Shown: one piece after another, positions 17,081-26,587 of the stretch
How positions within the stretch are numbered: the stretch's first letter is position 1
Layout: the number at the start of each line of letters is the position of its first letter
Assembly (NCBI RefSeq): GCF_030373445.1
Contig: NZ_JAUCYU010000005.1
Coordinates: forward strand, 186,001-250,000
DNA from: Roseovarius sp.
GTDB taxonomy: Bacteria > Pseudomonadota > Alphaproteobacteria > Rhodobacterales > Rhodobacteraceae
Reading direction: 5' to 3'
Length of the DNA: 64,000 bases
The notes under the pieces: model-generated
Databases searched by the model: none
What the model was told of the DNA's origin: nothing
Seen by the model: the letters and a program-made list of their open reading frames with translations, nothing else
Program-made: the position numbers and the translations under genes

Positions 17081-17123
17081 GTCTTCGGGTTTCCTGAAAC
17101 TGGTCTTCGGGTTTTCCGAAACT
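17081..17123. promoter_or_regulatory. Two near-identical 21-bp repeats, period 22, at the DegT gene start
   Basis: Positions 17081-17101 and 17103-17123 each begin GTCTTCGGGTTT and end GAAACT, differing at only two central bases. Each contains a GTTTC-GGAAAC-like dyad. The first abuts the ATG of the aminotransferase gene. A period of 22 bp is two helical turns, which suits two bound regulator dimers on one face of the DNA. Confidence 0.45.
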
Positions 17124-17220
17124 CCTACACCATGCGGGCCTCGCGCCAAAGCAAAATTTTTGCAACAGCCCGCCGGGGGCGGGTCCGTGCCGGAATTGCC
17201 GATGTTCCAGGGGGTTGGCG

Positions 17221-18525
17221 TCAGATGCCGAGCCGGTCGCGGAGGGAAAACCAGGTCATCGCCAGCACCAGCAGCGGCGAGCGCAGGGCGGTGCCACCGG
17301 GGAAGGGGGTGGTGGGGATGCGGGCCATGGTGTCGAAGCCTGCCGCATTGCCGGCGATGGCGTCGGCCATCAGCTTGCCGGCCTGCGTGGCGTTGCCAAC
17401 GCCGTGGCCGGAATAGCCCGAGGCCGAGAGGATGTTGGGCGCGACGCCGGCGAGGTAGGGCAGGCGTTTCATGGTGATGGCGAGCGTGCCGCCCCAGGCG
17501 TGGTCGATGCGGATATCGCGCAGGTGCGGGAAGATCTCGGTCATCGGCTTGCGCACCTTGGCGGCGATGTCGGCGGGGAAGCGGTAGCCATAGCTTTCGC
17601 CGCCGCCGAAGAGCAGGCGGTTGTCGTGGCTGAGGCGGAAGTAGTTGACCACGAACTTGGTGTCGGCGACGGCCACGTCGCGGGTCAGCACGCGGGCGGT
17701 GTCTTCGCCCAGCGGTTCGGTGGCGGCGATGAAGTTGTTGATCGGCATGACGCGGGCGGCGACCTTGCCGTTGAGCCCGCCGAGGTAGCCGTTGCAGGCG
17801 AGGATCACGTGATCGGCGGTGACGGTGCCTTGGGCGGTGGTGAGCTTCGCGGGGCTGCCCTCGGCGATCTGCTGCACCTCGGTGCGCTCAAAGATGCGGA
17901 CGCCGGCGGCGCGGGCGGCGCGGGCGAGCCCAAGGGCATAGGCCAGCGGGTGCAGGTGCGCCGCGGTCATGTCGAGCGTGCCGCCCACGTATTTCGGCGA
18001 GGGGCAGAGGGCCTGCGCGGCGGCGCGGTCGAGCTTCTCGAGATGGGGGTAGTCGTAGCGCTCGGCCAGCATGTCGGCATAGGCGTGTTCCTCCTCGACC
18101 TCGCGGGTGGAGAAGGCCATGTGGGCGATACCGGGCTTCAGGTGGCAGTCGATATCGTGTTTTGCGATCAGGGACTTGACGAGGGCCTTGGCATCTTCCG
18201 CCAGCGCCCAGAGCTTGGCCGCGTCGTCGCGACCCACCTGTTTCTCGACGAAGTGCTGGTCCATCCGCTGGCCGCTGCCGAGTTGACCGCCATTGCGGCC
18301 CGAGGCGCCGAAACCCACGCGGTTTGCCTCGAGCAGGACCACGTCGAGCCCCTGCTCGGCCAGGTGCAGTGCCGCCGAAAGGCCGGTATAGCCCGCCCCC
18401 ACCACGCAGACATCGGCGCGCGTGTCGCCGTCGAGCGGGGCGAAGGGTTCCAGCGGGTCGACGGTGGCCGCGTACCAGCTTGGCGGGTACTCTCCCGGTC
18501 GGTCGTTGGCGTAGAGCAGGTTCAT
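17221..18525 (-). CDS. puuB: FAD-dependent amine oxidase (gamma-glutamylputrescine oxidase-like)
   Basis: A 434-residue DAO-family flavoprotein. VCVVGAGYTGLSAALHLAEQ with VVLLEANRVGFGASGRNGG is the Rossmann FAD-binding region of the OrdL/PuuB group. The C terminus has SASGYSGHGVGNATQAGKLMADAI. The ATG at 18525 has GAAAAGTGAAAG upstream. With the PuuA-like synthetases next to it, oxidation of a gamma-glutamylated polyamine in the Puu pathway is the best inference; the family also includes other secondary-amine oxidases. The aldehyde dehydrogenase and transaminase expected next in the pathway are not identified here as such. Confidence 0.8.
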   Translation of the reverse strand: MNLLYANDRPGEYPPSWYAATVDPLEPFAPLDGDTRADVCVVGAGYTGLSAALHLAEQGLDVVLLEANRVGFGASGRNGGQLGSGQRMDQHFVEKQVGRDDAAKLWALAEDAKALVKSLIAKHDIDCHLKPGIAHMAFSTREVEEEHAYADMLAERYDYPHLEKLDRAAAQALCPSPKYVGGTLDMTAAHLHPLAYALGLARAARAAGVRIFERTEVQQIAEGSPAKLTTAQGTVTADHVILACNGYLGGLNGKVAARVMPINNFIAATEPLGEDTARVLTRDVAVADTKFVVNYFRLSHDNRLLFGGGESYGYRFPADIAAKVRKPMTEIFPHLRDIRIDHAWGGTLAITMKRLPYLAGVAPNILSASGYSGHGVGNATQAGKLMADAIAGNAAGFDTMARIPTTPFPGGTALRSPLLVLAMTWFSLRDRLGI

Positions 18526-18572
18526 GCTTTCACTTTTCCCCAAATACTCACTGCGCGGCGCCTGCCACGGGA

Positions 18573-19931
18573 TCAGACGTTGAGGAGGAGATGCTCGCGC
18601 TCCCACGGGCTGATGACCTGCAGGAATTCCTCGTACTCGGCGCGTTTCACGATCGAGTAGACGCGGGCGAAGTCGGGTCCGATGATCTCGTGCAGGGCCG
18701 TCGCCTCCTCGAAGACGTCGAGCGCGTTACCCAGCACGTCGGGGATGTCGGACTCGCCGGCATAGGCGTCGCCGCGGAATTGCGGGTCGGGGCGGAGCTC
18801 CTCGTTGAGGCCCAGAAGGCCGCAGGCGAGGGAAGCCGCGATGCCGAGATAGGGGTTGCAGTCCATCCCGGCGAGGCGGTTCTCGATGCGCCGCGCCTCG
18901 GGGGGCGACAGGGGAACGCGGATGCCGGTGGTGCGGTTGTCGCGGGCCCAGGCGAGGTTGATGGGCGCGGCGTGATCCTTGACGTAGCGGCGGTAGGAAT
19001 TGACGTAGGGCGCAAGGATGGCGATGGCCGAGGGCAGGTGTTTCTGCAGCCCGCCGATGAAGTGGTAGAAGGCGTCGGTTTCGCCGCCCTGGGGGCCGAC
19101 GAAGACGTTCTTGCCGGTGTCGATATCCATGATCGAATGGTGGATATGCATGGCGCTGCCGGGTTCGTCCTCGATCGGCTTGGCCATGAAGGTGGCGAAG
19201 CAGTCGTGGCGGATGGCGGCCTCGCGGATCAGGCGCTTGAAGTAGAACACTTCGTCGGCGAGCTTCACGGGATCGCCATGGCGGAGGTTGATCTCGAGCT
19301 GGCCTGCGCCGCCTTCCTGTGTGATGCCGTCGATCTCGAAGCCCTGCGCCTCGGCGAAGTCGTAGATGTCGTCGATCACCGGGCCGAACTCGTCGACGGC
19401 GGTCATGGAATAGGCCTGGCGCGCGGCGGCGGGGCGGCCGGAGCGGCCCATCATCGGCTCGATCGCCTTGGCCGGGTCGAGGTTGCGGGCGACGAGGAAG
19501 AATTCCATTTCCGGCGCGACCACGGGTTTCAGGCCCTGTTGGCGGTAGAGGTCGACCACGCGTTTGAGCACGTTGCGGGGCGAGAAGGGGATCGGGTCGT
19601 CGTCGCGGTCATAAGCGTCGTGGATCACCTGGAGGGTCCAGTCGCCCGTCCATGGCGCGGCGGTGGCGGTGCTCATGTCCGGTTTCAGGATCATGTCACG
19701 CTCGATGAAGCCCTCGTCGCCCGCGGCTTCGCCCCAGTCGCCGGTGATGGTCTGGAAGAAGATCGAATCGGGGAGGTGGAAGTGCTTCTGCCGGGCGAAT
19801 TTCGAGGCCGGCACGGCCTTGCCGCGGGCGATGCCGGGCAGGTCGGAGATGATGCATTCCACCTCGTCGAGCCGCCGGCCTTCGAGATAGGCCTGGGCGG
19901 CCTCGGGCAGTTTCGCGGTCCAGTCAGCCAT
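18573..19931 (-). CDS. puuA: Gamma-glutamylputrescine synthetase-like glutamine synthetase
   Basis: A 452-residue glutamine-synthetase-fold ATP ligase of the PuuA group. GQLEINLRHGDPVKLADEVFY and GSAMHIHHSIMDIDTGKNVF supply metal and substrate residues; NSYRRYVKDHAAPINLAWARDNRTTGIRVP and RIENRLAGMDCNPYLGIAASLACG are the ATP-binding and C-terminal motifs, broken here by the limits of the family alignment. GGGAG precedes the ATG at 19931, which is 3 bp after the amidotransferase gene, so the two are co-transcribed. Gamma-glutamylation of putrescine or a related amine is inferred from subfamily and neighbours. Confidence 0.85.
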   Translation of the reverse strand: MADWTAKLPEAAQAYLEGRRLDEVECIISDLPGIARGKAVPASKFARQKHFHLPDSIFFQTITGDWGEAAGDEGFIERDMILKPDMSTATAAPWTGDWTLQVIHDAYDRDDDPIPFSPRNVLKRVVDLYRQQGLKPVVAPEMEFFLVARNLDPAKAIEPMMGRSGRPAAARQAYSMTAVDEFGPVIDDIYDFAEAQGFEIDGITQEGGAGQLEINLRHGDPVKLADEVFYFKRLIREAAIRHDCFATFMAKPIEDEPGSAMHIHHSIMDIDTGKNVFVGPQGGETDAFYHFIGGLQKHLPSAIAILAPYVNSYRRYVKDHAAPINLAWARDNRTTGIRVPLSPPEARRIENRLAGMDCNPYLGIAASLACGLLGLNEELRPDPQFRGDAYAGESDIPDVLGNALDVFEEATALHEIIGPDFARVYSIVKRAEYEEFLQVISPWEREHLLLNV

Positions 19932-19934
19932 GTC

Positions 19935-20612
19935 TCAGGCTCCCTTCTTGAAGAACGCCGCCATGCGGTCGGCGAAGCGGGCGGCATCGGTGGGGGCGTC
20001 GAGGCGCGCGGTGGCACCGTCGAGCAGGTCGTCGGGGACCACGCCCTTGCCGCGCAGGCGGATCAGGTCCTCGACGATGTCGGGGCCGAATTCCGGGTGC
20101 GGCTGGATGGTCAGGATACGGTCGCCGTAGACCATGGCGGCATTGGCGCAGAAGTCGGATTTGCCAATGACTTCGGCGCCTTGCGGCAGTTCGACGACCT
20201 GGTCCTGGTGCCAGGCGTTCAGCGCGAAGGTCTCGCCGTCGATGTCGTATTCAGTGCGGCCCACGGACCAGCCGCCGGGGTACTTGATGACCTTGCCGCC
20301 AAGGGCCTGGGCGATGATCTGGTGGCCGAAGCAGACGCCGATCATCGGGCGGCCGGAGGCGTGGACGGCGCGGATGAACTCTTCGAGCGGTGGGATCCAC
20401 GGGTGATCCTCGTAGGCGCCGTGCCGGGAGCCGGTGATGAGCCAGCCATCGCATTCGTCCGGTGCGCCAGGGATTTCTTCACCTTCCACGTCGTAGCTTG
20501 TGAAGTCAAAGCCGCGCCCCGCCAGCAGACGCGCGAACATTGCATCATAGTCGCCGGCCCGTTCCTTGAGTTCGGGAACGGCGTGGCCGGTCATCAGGAT
20601 GCCGATTTTCAT
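19935..20612 (-). CDS. Class I glutamine amidotransferase-like protein
   Basis: A 225-residue single-domain class I (triad) amidotransferase. MIGVCFGHQIIAQALGG holds the nucleophile cysteine and ILTIQPHPEFGPDIVEDLI the His and Glu. In this setting it could hydrolyse gamma-glutamyl-GABA, the step done by PuuD, although PuuD belongs to a different branch (peptidase C26); alternatively it supplies ammonia or regulates. It is the first gene of the amidotransferase-puuA unit, and a 16-bp perfect palindrome lies 11 bp before its start. Confidence 0.8.
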   Translation of the reverse strand: MKIGILMTGHAVPELKERAGDYDAMFARLLAGRGFDFTSYDVEGEEIPGAPDECDGWLITGSRHGAYEDHPWIPPLEEFIRAVHASGRPMIGVCFGHQIIAQALGGKVIKYPGGWSVGRTEYDIDGETFALNAWHQDQVVELPQGAEVIGKSDFCANAAMVYGDRILTIQPHPEFGPDIVEDLIRLRGKGVVPDDLLDGATARLDAPTDAARFADRMAAFFKKGA

Positions 20613-20622
20613 CTCTCACCTG

Positions 20623-20638
20623 TAATTTGATCAAATTA
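20623..20638. promoter_or_regulatory. Perfect 16-bp palindrome upstream of the amidotransferase gene
   Basis: TAATTTGATCAAATTA reads the same on both strands. The AT-rich dyad stands out in GC-rich DNA and lies 11 bp before the gene start. A close copy precedes the second glutamine-synthetase-like gene, so one regulator probably acts on both. Confidence 0.6.
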
Positions 20639-20675
20639 AGGATAGCGCAGCAGGCCACCCTTGGGCAAGCCCCGA

Positions 20676-21992
20676 CTACACCGTTCCGAGATAGGTTTTC
20701 CAGTGTTGCGATTCAGGGATATCCGCCATCAGCCGCACCTCCTGACGCTTGGTCATGCAGAGGTTGCGGATCAGCCCCTTGGGGAAGGCGCGGGCGATGA
20801 ACGGGTCGGCCTCGAAAAGGTCGATGGCCGTCTCCCAGTCAGGGGCGAGCTGGGGCAGGTCCTGGTCGTAAGCGTTGCCCTTGATGGGGGCGGGCGGCGT
20901 GAGGCCGTCGTCGATGCCGGTGATGGCGGCGCCGAGGACGGCGGAGAACATGAGGTAGGGGTTGATGTCGCCGCCCGCGACGCGGTGTTCGATGCGCCGC
21001 GCCGCGGGCGCGCCGCCGGGGATGCGGAGCGCGGCGGTGCGGTTCTCGTAGGCCCAGCAGACGGAGGTGGGGGCATGGGCGCCGGGCACGAGGCGGGTGT
21101 AGCTGTTGGCGTGCGGCGCGAAGATGAGGGTGCTGGCGGGCATGGCCTGAAGACAGCCGGCGACTGCGGAGAGGAGCGTGGCCGAGCCCTCGGGGCCGCC
21201 ATTGTCGAAGACGTTCTTGCCCGCGCCGTCGAGCACGGAGAAATGCATGTGCATGCCGTTGCCGGCGTCGTCGTCGAAGGGTTTGGCCATGAAGGTGGCG
21301 GCCATGCCGTGGCGGCGGGCGAGGCCGCGGATCAGCGCCTTGAAGAGCCAGGTGTCGTCGGCGGCGCGGAGCGCGTCCTGGTGGTTGAGGGTGACCTCGA
21401 ACTGGCCCAGCCCGCTTTCGCTGGTGGTGGTCTGGGCGGGGATGCCCATGGCGGCGCAGCCGTCGTAGAGGGCCGAGAGGAAGGCGTCGAACGCGTCCAT
21501 GTGGGTGAGTGACAGGATGCCCGGCGCGCCGGTGCGGCGGCCGGTCTGGGGATTGCGGACCGGGCGGAGGGACTTGCCGCTGTCGTCGACGAGGGTGAAT
21601 TCGAGCTCGGTGGCCGCCATGACCGTCCAGCCGCGCTGGGCGTAGCGGTCGAGGACGGTGACGAGGGCGTGGCGCGGGTCGCCGTCGAAGGGGCGGCCGT
21701 CGTCGTGGTACATCGACATCGGAACGAGCGGCTGGGGCGTGTCGAGCCAGGGCAGGGGCACGGGGCCGCGGCCGGTGGGGCGGAGCATGCCGTCGGCGTC
21801 GCCGGTCTCGAAGACCAGGGGTGAATCATCGATATCGGCGCCGAAAATGTCGAGGTTCAAGGCGGATAGCGGCATCCGCACCGCGCCGTCATCCAGTTTC
21901 CGAGCATAGCCTCCGGGCACGCGTTTGCCGCGCATCTGACCGTTGAGGTCGCAGGCGGCGACGCGGATGGTCTGGTACTCTGCTAGCTCCAT
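20676..21992 (-). CDS. Second glutamine-synthetase-family enzyme (PuuA-like)
   Basis: A 438-residue glutamine-synthetase-fold protein. GLGQFEVTLNHQDALRAADD and GNGMHMHFSVLDGAGKNVF are the metal-binding strands; ANSYTRLVPGAHAP and ARRIEHRVAGGDINPYLMFSA the ATP and C-terminal motifs. It is diverged from the neighbouring puuA-like gene, so it may use another amine. GGAG sits before the ATG. A copy of the TAATTTGATCAAA element lies 63 bp upstream, linking it to the following operon by regulation. Confidence 0.85.
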   Translation of the reverse strand: MELAEYQTIRVAACDLNGQMRGKRVPGGYARKLDDGAVRMPLSALNLDIFGADIDDSPLVFETGDADGMLRPTGRGPVPLPWLDTPQPLVPMSMYHDDGRPFDGDPRHALVTVLDRYAQRGWTVMAATELEFTLVDDSGKSLRPVRNPQTGRRTGAPGILSLTHMDAFDAFLSALYDGCAAMGIPAQTTTSESGLGQFEVTLNHQDALRAADDTWLFKALIRGLARRHGMAATFMAKPFDDDAGNGMHMHFSVLDGAGKNVFDNGGPEGSATLLSAVAGCLQAMPASTLIFAPHANSYTRLVPGAHAPTSVCWAYENRTAALRIPGGAPAARRIEHRVAGGDINPYLMFSAVLGAAITGIDDGLTPPAPIKGNAYDQDLPQLAPDWETAIDLFEADPFIARAFPKGLIRNLCMTKRQEVRLMADIPESQHWKTYLGTV

Positions 21993-22054
21993 GGGGGAGG
22001 CTCCGTTCGTGGTGACGGGGCCAATCTAAAGGCAATGCCGGGCGTCTGCCAAGA

Positions 22055-22070
22055 TAATTTGATCAAAAAA
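22055..22070. promoter_or_regulatory. Copy of the TAATTTGATCAAA operator
   Basis: TAATTTGATCAAAAAA matches the perfect palindrome at 20623-20638 at 14 of 16 positions. It lies upstream of the second glutamine-synthetase-like gene on the minus strand. Confidence 0.55.
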
Positions 22071-22098
22071 TTTTGGGGCGGGAAACGGCTGTTTCGCG

Positions 22099-22142
22099 AC
22101 GTCGGTATCACGTCGGTATTTTGTCGGTATTACGTCGGTGCG
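22099..22142. repeat. Four 11-bp tandem repeats
   Basis: ACGTCGGTATC, ACGTCGGTATT, TTGTCGGTATT and ACGTCGGTGCG follow one another without gaps. The core GTCGGT recurs every 11 bp, one helical turn. The array lies 71 bp before the trypsin-like gene and 107 bp from the divergent glutamine-synthetase-like gene. Confidence 0.75.
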
Positions 22143-22212
22143 GGCACCTGGACGACTGGTGCGTTCTCGAATTCGACAATATCTAGTGAGCTCTAGCTAG
22201 GATAACCCATTG

Positions 22213-23016
22213 ATGAACGAAAGCGAAGCACGCCGGATAATGGCTAACGGCCTTGGCCGCGCACAGTTGGAGTTTGCGACATCCGTCTGCGCACCGCTGT
22301 ACTGGATAGTTAGAGAAGAAGACGGAAAGCTCAGCGTGAATAACGGCACTGCATTCTTTCTGGATACCGGCTCAGCAACGTTCGCCGTCACCGCTGACCA
22401 CGTTCTTAGAGGGCTCGCACAGGATCAGCAGAACCGTGACGTCATCTCTGTACAGATGGGCCACGACTTGGTTCTCGAGTTCGACACCGAACACGAGATA
22501 ATCGACCGCGACTCTGACATCGATATCGCGACCTTCCGAATTGCAAAACAAGACGTGGACCGATTGGGGAAAACCATATTGACCGGGATTCAGTCCAACT
22601 GGCCGCCTTCCGCTCCCCAGCAAGGAAAGGGGATCTACTTTTCCGGGTTCCCCGGACAGGAGAGAATGTGGCTTTCGCCTTCCGAGATCTCATTCGGCGC
22701 GGCACCGGGCGGTGGTGTGGCCGACAGTGTCAGCGAGAGGACAATCAGTACGCTCTTTGATCGAAGCCGTTGGATTGACGTAATGGGTAAGGGATTTCCG
22801 CCGGAAAACTATGATTTCGGCGGTATAAGTGGTGGTCCCATGTTGTCGGCAATAGAAAGGCGTGGCCTAAGGTCTTGGGCGCTTGCTGGCGTAATCGTGC
22901 AAGGGCCCAGCGTTTCCTCTTCAGTTTCAGAAAGCATTTCAGGTTTGGAGATTGTGCAGGCAAGACGCGCACATTTCATTGGGCCCAAAGGGGAAATCGA
23001 CAGAACACGCTGGTAA
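22213..23016 (+). CDS. Trypsin-like serine peptidase domain protein
   Basis: A 267-residue protein with a chymotrypsin-fold triad visible: His in FAVTADHVL, Asp in DSDIDIATF and Ser in GGISGGPML. No signal peptide is seen, so it appears cytoplasmic, as in stand-alone trypsin-like domains found in bacterial accessory regions. The ATG at 22213 was chosen over a TTG at 22210. Its GC content and codon use are clearly lower than those of both neighbours, and it stands alone, which suggests horizontal transfer. The substrate is unknown; such proteins can be effector or activation proteases in defence-type modules, but no partner gene is seen here. Confidence 0.7.
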   Translation: MNESEARRIMANGLGRAQLEFATSVCAPLYWIVREEDGKLSVNNGTAFFLDTGSATFAVTADHVLRGLAQDQQNRDVISVQMGHDLVLEFDTEHEIIDRDSDIDIATFRIAKQDVDRLGKTILTGIQSNWPPSAPQQGKGIYFSGFPGQERMWLSPSEISFGAAPGGGVADSVSERTISTLFDRSRWIDVMGKGFPPENYDFGGISGGPMLSAIERRGLRSWALAGVIVQGPSVSSSVSESISGLEIVQARRAHFIGPKGEIDRTRW

Positions 23017-23128
23017 GCCGCGTCTGCTGCACGCCTGTCAATGCGGCCTGTCGATGGTCCCAAGTTTTACAGCCAAATCGCAAGGTGCGCGCTGGCTATC
23101 TAAGCCAGACATTCACCAGCGGCCGGTC

Positions 23129-24022
23129 TCAGCCCGCGACGGAGGCCTTGTAGATGCTGCCGATGGACTGCTTGAGCTGTCCGTCGAAGGCGTCGTCGGA
23201 TTGCTGGTCGGAAAGGCCCTCGGTCAGCGCGCGGGAGAAGCTGGCGATCATGCCGGTGTTCTGGGCGAGGCGGGTGTTGGCCTCGTCGCGCGAGTAGCCG
23301 CCGGAAAGGGCGACGACGCGCAGAACGCGGTCATGGTCGATCAGCGGTTTGTAGTGGTTGGCCGTCTCGGGCAGGGTGAGCTTGAGCATCACTTCGCGGC
23401 CCGCGGGCAGGGTGTCGAGATGCTTGGCGATCTCGTCGCGCAGTATCGATTCCGCCTCGGCCTTGTCGGCGATCGAGATGGTCACCTCGGGTTCGATGAT
23501 CGGGACGAGCCCGGCATCGAGGATCTCGGCGCCCACGGCGAATTGCTGGTCGACCACGGCGGCGATGCCCGAGGGGGAGGCCGCGTCGATCACCGAGCGC
23601 ATCTTGGTGCCGAAGACGCCGTGGGTGTTGGCGCGGGCGAGCAGGTCCTTCAGCCCCGGCATCGGTTTCATCAGGCGCACGCCGTCGGTTTCGTCGTCGA
23701 GCCCCTTGTCGACCTTGAGGAAGGGGACGACGCCGCGCTCTTCCCAGAGATAGGCGGCGGTGGGCTTGCCGTCGATCTCGCGCTCCATGGTCTGTTCGAA
23801 GAGGATGGCGCCGAGGATGTTGTCGCCGGTGAAGGCGGGCGACTTGATGATCCGGGTCCGCATCTGGTGGATGAGGTCGAACATCTCGTCCTCGTTCGAA
23901 TAGCGGTCTTCCTCGATGCCGTAGAGGCGCAGGGCCTTGGGGGTGGAGCCGCCCGACTGGTCAAGGGCCGCGATGAAGCCGTTGCCCTCGCGCATCCTGG
24001 CTGCTTGATCTTTTTTCGACAT
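23129..24022 (-). CDS. fba: Class I fructose-bisphosphate aldolase
   Basis: A 297-residue metal-independent (Schiff-base) aldolase for glycolysis/gluconeogenesis. GFIAALDQSGGSTPKALRLYG at the N terminus, FGTKMRSVI, VPIIEPEVT and VMLKLTLPE, with the active-site lysine in that last strand, are class I landmarks. GGAG precedes the ATG. It neighbours pgk, another glycolytic gene, though a LysE-type gene lies between them. Length is normal for bacterial class I enzymes. Confidence 0.92.
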   Translation of the reverse strand: MSKKDQAARMREGNGFIAALDQSGGSTPKALRLYGIEEDRYSNEDEMFDLIHQMRTRIIKSPAFTGDNILGAILFEQTMEREIDGKPTAAYLWEERGVVPFLKVDKGLDDETDGVRLMKPMPGLKDLLARANTHGVFGTKMRSVIDAASPSGIAAVVDQQFAVGAEILDAGLVPIIEPEVTISIADKAEAESILRDEIAKHLDTLPAGREVMLKLTLPETANHYKPLIDHDRVLRVVALSGGYSRDEANTRLAQNTGMIASFSRALTEGLSDQQSDDAFDGQLKQSIGSIYKASVAG

Positions 24023-24178
24023 GGAAATGCTCCGCCCTGAAAATGGTGATTTGCGGCTGGGTCGCCGTGCGTGCCCCTCTTAGGCGAGGGTTCGGAGTGT
24101 TGCAATTATGGTGGCGCTAACAGGGTGGTACGGCGGGGGGCGTGCGCAAGAATTGGCGCGGAGACGGGCGGGCGGGCC

Positions 24179-24781
24179 TTATCCGAAGGCGACGAGCGCC
24201 ACGGAGGCCAGCAGCAGGACGGCGAAGGCGATGTTCACGGCGCGCGAGGCCTTCGGGTGCTGGAGGGTGCGGGCGAGGGTGGCGCCGATGGAGAGCCAGA
24301 GGAAGTTGACGATGAGGATCACGCCCATGACGATCGCGGCCTTGGTGAGCCCGTCCTCGACCGGGGCGCCGGGCAGGAGGGTGTAGCCCGAGAAGAGCGC
24401 GCCCATGGCGGCATAGGCCTTGGGGTTCGAGAGCGACAGCAGCACGCCCGCGTACCAGCGGGGCGCGCGGGGGCGGTGTTCGTCGGGCAGGGCCGAGAGC
24501 GGCGGGGCGGTGGCGATGCGCCAGGCGAGGTAGAGGAAGTAGAGGACGGCCGCGCCGGTGATGACGGGGGCGAGGCCGGGAATGGCGAGGATGGCGCCGG
24601 AGATGCCGGTGCCGACGATGACGATGACGAGGCCGACGCCGGCGCTGAGGCCGAGCATGTATTCGAAGCCTTTCAGCCTGCCGAAGGAGGCGCCCACGGC
24701 GGCGACGCTGAGCGTGTTGGGGCCGGGGCTGCCGGTGAGGGCGAAGGCGGCGATGAGGAAGGAGGCGAGTTCTTCGAACAT
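24179..24781 (-). CDS. LysE/RhtB-family exporter
   Basis: A 200-residue inner-membrane exporter with about six hydrophobic segments. FALTGSPGPNTLSVAAVGASFG and LLSLSNPKAYAAMGALFSGY are the two family signatures. The ATG at 24781 begins the family N terminus. It is a second LysE-type protein in the window, distinct from that at 10336. The exported amino acid is unknown. It lies between fba and pgk on the same strand. Confidence 0.85.
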   Translation of the reverse strand: MFEELASFLIAAFALTGSPGPNTLSVAAVGASFGRLKGFEYMLGLSAGVGLVIVIVGTGISGAILAIPGLAPVITGAAVLYFLYLAWRIATAPPLSALPDEHRPRAPRWYAGVLLSLSNPKAYAAMGALFSGYTLLPGAPVEDGLTKAAIVMGVILIVNFLWLSIGATLARTLQHPKASRAVNIAFAVLLLASVALVAFG

Positions 24782-24846
24782 GGGCGGAGTGTAGGGGGGT
24801 GCGCGGGGGGATGCATCAGGTTTTGTGGGGGGGGGTGTGTTGGGGG

Positions 24847-24874
24847 GAGGTCCCGGCTCGGGGGCCGGGACGGG
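24847..24874. repeat. GGTCCCGG-type palindromic repeat, copy 1
   Basis: GAGGTCCCGGCTCGG followed by GGGCCGGGACGGG; the arms GTCCCGGC and GCCGGGAC pair. The first 24 bases are identical to the copy at 25171. Confidence 0.75.
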
Positions 24875-25135
24875 GAGTTCCCGTCGGGTGCGATCTGGCA
24901 GGCGCCCGGAACAAGGCCGGAGGCCGCCGGGCGAGCGCCGGCCCGTCCCCACGGGCAGGCGCTTTGGCGGGTGTTGGGTGACTTTATTAGGTTGGATGTA
25001 GGCTGCGCCATAAAGCGGCAGCCAGAGCTGTTGCAGCGCCTCCCCGCGGGCCGGCGCTCGCCCGGCGGCGGAACCGGCGGCGCTTTGGCTGTTTTAGGGA
25101 GGGATGCCGGGAGGGGCCGTCCGCGAGTGGGCGAA

Positions 25136-25162
25136 GGTGGGTTGGCACCCACCCTACGGGAC
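25136..25162. repeat. GGTGGGT/ACCCACC hairpin repeat, copy 1
   Basis: GGTGGGT-TGGC-ACCCACC followed by CTACGGGAC. The same sequence recurs at 40029 (loop TCGC) and 60849 (loop TGGC). Confidence 0.8.
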
Positions 25163-25170
25163 TGCAGTGG

Positions 25171-25198
25171 GAGGTCCCGGCTCGGGGGCCGGGACGAG
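25171..25198. repeat. GGTCCCGG-type palindromic repeat, copy 2
   Basis: GTCCCGGC and GCCGGGAC arms, 2 bp beyond the pgk stop codon. It could stop or protect the pgk transcript. Confidence 0.75.
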
Positions 25199-25200
25199 GC

Positions 25201-26385
<1,185 letters not shown>

Positions 26386-26587
26386 GGCCCGCCATCTCTT
26401 TCGGTTGGGAGAAACTCGCGCCCCTATTGGCGGCTTGCGGCAGGGGCGTCAACCTCTGCCGCGCGGGGGTAGCGCCAACATGCGGATCGGCGCGGCGGGA
26501 TGCTGCGCGGCGGTGCCGGCCTCGTGTCTTGTCCATCGTGTGGATAGGCCTTAGGACTCCCGGCACGTAGATTGACAGGAGGGCCCG

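Larger units (their letters stand above)
24782..25200. other. 419-bp non-coding region rich in dispersed repeats
   Basis: No coding frame is credible. It contains two copies of the GGTCCCGG-type hairpin repeat (24847-24874 and 25171-25198) and one copy of the GGTGGGT-TGGC-ACCCACC repeat (25136-25162). The copy at 25171 directly follows the pgk stop and may act as its transcript end. Confidence 0.7.

Noticed and set aside
18324..20630. Open frame of 768 codons on the plus strand
   Set aside because: Antisense to the oxidase, puuA-like and amidotransferase genes, all of which have clear motifs. Long antisense frames are expected at this GC content.
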